NCBI GenBank assembly: GCA_038496675.1
Contig: CM076668.1
Span: forward strand, 4,138,627-4,202,626
DNA from: Rachycentron canadum
Lineage: Eukaryota; Chordata; Actinopteri; Carangiformes; Rachycentridae
DNA length: 64,000 bases
Reading direction: 5' to 3'
Both the position numbers and the translations under genes were made by a program. Below are positions 58,776 through 64,000 of the stretch, piece after piece; position 1 is the stretch's first letter, and every line of letters begins with the position of its first letter. The notes beneath the pieces were generated by a model, which had not been told where the DNA came from, ran no database searches, and worked only from the letters and a program-made list of their open reading frames with translations.

Positions 58776-61700
58776 CAAACAGCACTTGGTCCCCATGGGG
58801 CTGTCAGTGTGGTGGGCTCCTGGTTTTGGGATCCTAGAATTATGGCAAAACAAAACCACACATACACCCACATCTCATCTTAAAAGTTCATGCCCATAAC
58901 ACCCCAAAGAAATAATTCATCAGAATATCCAGAATCACCAAAGTAAAATTGACTGGATACTTTATTCTTAGTTAAAACAATGAAAAAATAAACTTCCCTG
59001 TGTTCTACAAAATGTCAGCATGGCATATAATTCAAATACTTCTCTTAATAAAAGGATTTCATGAGGAGGATTGATATTAAATAAATATTATATTTGCAAT
59101 ATTCATGTCTGTAAGAATCTTGTAATCCACTTTCAGACACCCCTAAAAGGCCCATACCATTTCCTAACCTTGACGTTAGTTAACCTCCATCAGTGGCTCA
59201 TGTTTCTGCTCCTGTCTGTCTACACACTATAGGTTAATGTGTAATGCAGTTTGTTTTCACTTTTTTACACTTACTTTCAGAGTTTCTGAATTAGTATCTG
59301 TGGATTAACACTAATGTTAGCGAAATAAACTATCTTTAATCCTTAAATTCCAGTTTAGCTAAATAATGTCAGCTTGTTTCTAATTTTAGTCTTAAGTAAC
59401 AGTTCAACCAGCTAATGTTAGCTTGCTAGTAGCACACCCTTTCATTTCCAGTGTTACCTTGTCATTTAAAATGTTTGTACTTTCTACTTCACCACATTTA
59501 TTTGACAGCGTTAAACAAGGAAGACACACTGAGGGCATTTTTTACAGTGTAGAAGTTGTTCATTTCAGTATATACAACATCAGATTATGAGGCAAGTATC
59601 ACACAAACCACATGAGAAAAGAGACAGACTTAACCACTTATTCAATGTTAGTATTCGGTAGCTTTAAAGAAATTTCACAGCGTCATAAAAACACCACGAC
59701 TGTTGTACACGCAGATGAATTCTGCTGAGGCCGTATTTTGTTAAACCCTGTGAAATCGAATTATTCATGTGGAATAGGTGGATTCCTCAAATAATGATCT
59801 GCTTCTACCTCAGTGTTTTTAATTTCCCTGCCTGTCTGCCTGCATGTGTCAATGTGTCAGTCAGTCATCTCCTCACTAAAGACCTGTGGCGACCTGTGGC
59901 GTCCACTGGCTGCAGGCAGGAGGAAATCATGCACAAAATGATATGTTTACCTTACAACTGAGGGAAATGACAGCAGAGAGTAATTTATCTTGTTTCATCT
60001 TGGGGGTATGAAGGGAACAGGTCATTTAAGTTTTTAATCAGGCTGGTGGTGGAAACTTGGGCTTTTTACGGGTTTATTGTCTCTGACAGGGGATCAGATG
60101 ACAGATGGTTTCTGGCTTGTGTTTCGTACAGAGCAACAAGTCAAGCGGATGTTAGTGTGTGCGCAGAGCTCAAGAATTTGACCCCGTGCTCACGAAAAAT
60201 GTACTGTATGTCAAAGTCAATTTCTTCTTTACCTGAGTGTACAGTATGTGCCACACCACTGAAACTTTGCTGGATTTATCAATATTTTTATATTAACAAT
60301 GGCTCAAGTAATTGAGTATAATGTGACTGTGGTTATTCCTCATGATAACATCATAGAATTTCACCCAACCTGGCAGTTATCCTCCTTGTTTTTGTGTCAT
60401 TTTTGTTAAATGGACTTGAATGTTATGAAAATCAAAATCAATGATAAATCTACTACCCATAGGAGTCTCTCCTGAAACAGTGGCTCTAGAGCAGCGGTAG
60501 TAATAGCAGAGTGTACGAATGGCAGTGTATTGGACCTATGTCACCATGGTTACAATCATAAATGGTCACGTATTTGTTAGGCACAAAAACTAGGTTAGAA
60601 AACCAAAAACCCAAGATACAAGACTGTGGTTTGGGTTTAAATCAGTACCTACCTACCTACATACCTAAAAGGGTAACTTTGTCGAAAGGTCATGGATAAT
60701 CTATTAAGACTCTTCTTCTCCCTTCATCACCAGATGAGACATACATGTGTAGTTTATAATTACGTCGTTTTTGTGACAGTGATTTGCTAAAAGTTAAAAG
60801 TTAGCATTTCCCTCAGGAGGGGGTTTTACCGGGCATTCATTTGTCATGTTTTGGTTTGTTTAGGGTTCTGCCCTCATGTTGACAAAAAAAAAGAATTAGC
60901 GCAGTTTTACCATTAAAACTTAGGTCGTTCTTAGATTAATGTTAATGTTGCTTAGAGGCCAAAAATGAAAAATAAAAAAATCACTGTATGCTGCTTTAAA
61001 TTGTTTGCCCCGCTGGTTCATTTCAGACCATTTCCTCGTAAGATCTTTCATTCCAGATGTGCTTCGTCATCACTGACTCCACACTATAACTACACACTCT
61101 CACCTTCTGTTTAAACATCATGAGTTGAAAAAAACAGGTGTACTTAAAGCGTGACATGGAAAAAGTGCTAAGAGTTTCTCAGGTTCCTTTTTCTTTACCT
61201 TTCCCTAAAGAAAGCGTGAATACCAATCTTTTCAACCCCTCTTTTTTTTTCATATGTGAGAGGAACAGTTGTGTTGCACCATTAGCATTCCTATAGAGCT
61301 CATCGGTGGCAGGGGTTTACTCTGGCAAAGGGCCATGTTTTAGAGAAAGCCACCCTCTGTTGTAAGGAACAGGCAGTCGGGTGGTCGTTTGATGGCCATT
61401 CAGACAACCACAGACAAAACCACTACCCTCTGTACCTGTGGTGTACACTTGCCAAGACAATTAGGGCATGTAATCTGACTCATCTGCCTTGCTATGGGCA
61501 ATATACATAAAACAGTAAAGCACTGAATTGCCCCTGTCAGAACATAAAAGCCAACTTAACTGACAGTCAGAAGGTGCAGTGAAGAACACTTTTCCATGCA
61601 GGATAATCACTGGCTTTCACCTGTTAATTGCAGTAATCCAGCTGCCTCCTATCAAGGAGTAATTATAGAGATTGATTTGTAGTTTATCTACCTACTACTG

Positions 61701-62094
61701 TGAAGTCTGCCCACATAGCTTGGCTTTGGATTCAGTGAACCTTTATTGGAACCTGAGGTGAAGGTGATGAAGAAAAAAAAGTCTGATGTGGAATCAGATC
61801 TTTGAGGCTCTGTCTGTCTTGCTCCAGCTTGTCTGTGGCAGGTTTTCTGCCTGTGACATATGTTTATGGAATTTGATTAATTAAAGGTTTGAGTTGGAAG
61901 CCTATACTTCACATAAAGATTACAACTTTGCCACAAAAAGGACCCACCTCCTCCATTATCAGTCATGTATGTATAGCCAATGACATTTGTACGTGTTGTG
62001 GTCTAAATTCACAAAGGCATTAAAGGGATCGAATGACAACAGATCAAGACAGGATATGAAGGTCTCTGGCCTGGGTAACGGTCCCATGTTTTAT

Positions 62095-62447
62095 CTTTTC
62101 CAGTGCTGATAGCATAGGAAGGTTTATGTGTGATTTTTAAGAACCAAAAACCATCTCAGCTCCTCTCAGGCTCCTCTCTGGAGCTCCAGTAACAAGAGGT
62201 TAGTCAGCCAATCAGAAGAGGGGCTCAGAGTGTCTTCTGATTGGCTGACTGTAATCCAACAAAAATATAGCAGATTTCAGGCGGTCATCACAAAGTCACA
62301 GAAGTCCTGACGACTTGTTTTGAAGCTCAGTTTCTGAATACAGGCAGTGTACATGATACTTTAACACCATTAATATAGAACCTAGACATGTTTTATGATC
62401 AAAAAAGGCACAAACACCTACCTTCATACTATACGGGACCTTTAAAT
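62095..62447 (+). repeat. dispersed repeat family 2, copy c, with internal hairpin
   Basis: Shared blocks with copies a and b: ggctcctctctggagctcca, cacaaagtcacagaagtcct, agctcagtttctgaataca, ttcatactatacgggacctt. It contains a perfect 17-bp inverted repeat: gtcagccaatcagaaga (62203-62219) and tcttctgattggctgac (62233-62249) around a 13-base loop. Confidence 0.75.
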
Positions 62448-63871
62448 ATGAAGGTAAAATCATGTTTCAGCTTGTTGAACATGGTCTTGATGAAGGACTC
62501 TGATGAATGAACCTAGAGCACGGTGAAGCTGTGCTGACAATTCTCTATTCTGCTTGGACAAATATTAGGGCTATAGCCTGCAGCCATTCAGTTTACCTTA
62601 GCATAAAGAGTGGAAAAAGGGGAACGGAGAGCCTGGCTCTGTCTGAAGGGAACCAGCATCTCTAAAGCTCACTGATGAACATATCTTGCTTGGTTAATCC
62701 GTACAACATACACAGTGAAGTGAAACAGTGATGCCTGTAACGCGTTCTTCACCCCATGATAAGTTGTATTTACGTTGTGATTTGTCACTGGAGTTCTTCA
62801 AACCTCGCAGAGACAGAACCTTGGGTAATGAATCCGATTGCATATGTTATCCTGTGTCTGGAAGACAGAGTATCTGCCTGCTGCTTTATATAGTAGTGAG
62901 AACTAAGGCCATAAATCATGTGGGTCTGTCTCTGAAGGTTGGAATTATGTGTGGAAACAGTTGAGGTTAATGGAAATGACATAAGCACGTCTTTGCTATT
63001 TACTACAGTCTGTTCTGTCAGCGTTGGTACCCAAGAATCAACACCTGACTCAATAAGGAAATTAGTAGACACTGTACACTGCTTTATCAAAGACGCATGG
63101 ACCCTAACCTCAAATGCAGTGATGATCTAGAAGTTACTTGTCGCCATCTAGTGGCCGAACATCTCCAATACGTTTGACCAGTCAATATCACCTAACGGTC
63201 CATTGAGCAGCTGCTCTGGAGCTTTTGATTATTTGACTTTAATCTTTTAAAATCACACAAATGTTTTAGGATAATAGAATAGAAAAAGGATAGAAACTTT
63301 AATCATGAGAGTTGCATCATGGGAACTGTAGGATCCAACGTTTTTGGATCCATACTAAAGGATAACAATCCAAGATGTTTTGCCTCTGCTGAGACTGACT
63401 GGAGTTCCCTTTAATGTGTCAAAATGAATGACCTGATGCAAAACAACTGTCCATTCATTGATCAGCAGAACAAGTCATTGATTAAAAAAATCTTTTATTT
63501 TTATTACAAGAAACTTCACTGACACCACAGCTTCACAGCCAGCTTTCATAACAGGTCGAGACATGTTTAGTTTTGTACCACTAGATGTCACTATTTGGTG
63601 ACATGTCGCAGTGTGACTGATGAACTACAGTGTAAACATGTAATAGTAATAATAGTAATAATAAATAAAAATGATCTAGCTAAAATACCCTATTGGTAAA
63701 ATTACTCTAAAGTGTGGTGGTCCAAATTGGGAATACAGACCTATATGATGATGAAATATGATAATAAAGGGAGCCTATTTACTAAAAATCAAATAAATTG
63801 AAAATGAAAAATTTCATTCATCCTGCACATATTGTATGGATAGTTTGGTTTTCAGTGGAGCTGATTTTTTA

Positions 63872-63893
63872 TTTATATATATATATATATATA
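63872..63893. repeat. (TA)n microsatellite
   Basis: tatatatat run, about 11 units. Confidence 0.85.
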
Positions 63894-64000
63894 GACAGAT
63901 ACACATAATGTAAAAAGTAAACTTTTTGGTCTTCAAATTTCCTTGGACTTTTGAAAATGAAACAAATAAAATAAAACAAGGCAAAAAAAAAAAAAAAAAC

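Larger units (their letters stand above)
58192..64000. other. 5' flank of the candidate start exon; no gene seen
   Basis: It begins with a cluster of long dinucleotide repeats (58286-58727). Beyond it are family-2 copy c and AT-rich sequence ending in a TA tract (63872-63893) and an A-run (63983-63999). No myosin motor exon or other coding block was recognised on either strand. A cacttccttcctccccag acceptor-like site lies near 58236. Confidence 0.6.

Noticed and set aside
62785..63130. Overlapping ORFs of 63-101 residues on both strands
   Set aside because: No recognisable domain and no splice context.
50500..64000. Myosin motor or neck exons (P-loop, switch or IQ motifs, head-rod WPWMKLFFKIKPLL block)
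   Set aside because: Looked for in the - frames and not seen. The possibility that they lie beyond 64000 remains open.
1..64000. CRISPR arrays, rRNA, bacterial or phage features, endogenous viral genes
   Set aside because: None found; the sequence is vertebrate nuclear DNA with no intact viral-type genes.

Overview
The window is vertebrate nuclear DNA, almost certainly from a ray-finned (teleost, probably percomorph) fish. Coding sequence is split into short exons with consensus GT/AG borders. (CA)n/(GT)n microsatellites are dense, and there are dispersed repeats of teleost type, including tRNA-like SINEs, a LINE reverse-transcriptase relic and high-copy non-autonomous repeats. There are no operons, ribosome binding sites, CRISPR arrays, rRNA genes or functional tRNA genes.

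Left part (1-10.1 kb, + strand): the last six coding exons of gas7 (growth arrest-specific 7). They encode most of the F-BAR membrane-bending domain and the conserved C-terminus, 207 codons ending at a TGA at 10094-10096. The upstream exons (in the known family: SH3, WW and the start of the F-BAR) lie off the left edge.

Middle and right (13.2-58.2 kb, - strand): a class II muscle-type myosin heavy-chain rod in 23 mutually in-frame exons, from the head-rod junction (50452) to the stop (13230). The coiled coil is complete and is followed by an unusual non-helical tailpiece of about 50 residues. No motor, neck or IQ exon is present in the 13.5 kb upstream. Instead, an ATG exon with strong Kozak context (58191-58108, 28 codons, consensus donor, phase 0) can splice directly onto the first rod exon. 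The simplest reading is a headless (rod-only) myosin transcript, comparable in design to insect myosin rod protein or molluscan catchin/myorod. It is either a separate gene or an internal-promoter product of a full-length gene whose head lies beyond base 64000. A second candidate internal first exon (27037-27002, twelve codons, phase 0) would give a still shorter rod. The two genes converge, with 3.1 kb between their stop codons.

The rest is intron and flanking sequence. It holds two unclassified dispersed repeat families (six and three copies), an imperfect inverted repeat of about 1.2 kb, a LINE relic, two SINE-like elements, long dinucleotide tracts (several beside myosin splice sites), an RFX-type palindrome and an unidentified possible exon on the - strand near 42.7 kb. 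From 58.2 kb to the right edge I see no gene. Exon joins were worked out by hand from reading frame and splice consensus; no alignment or transcript data were available.
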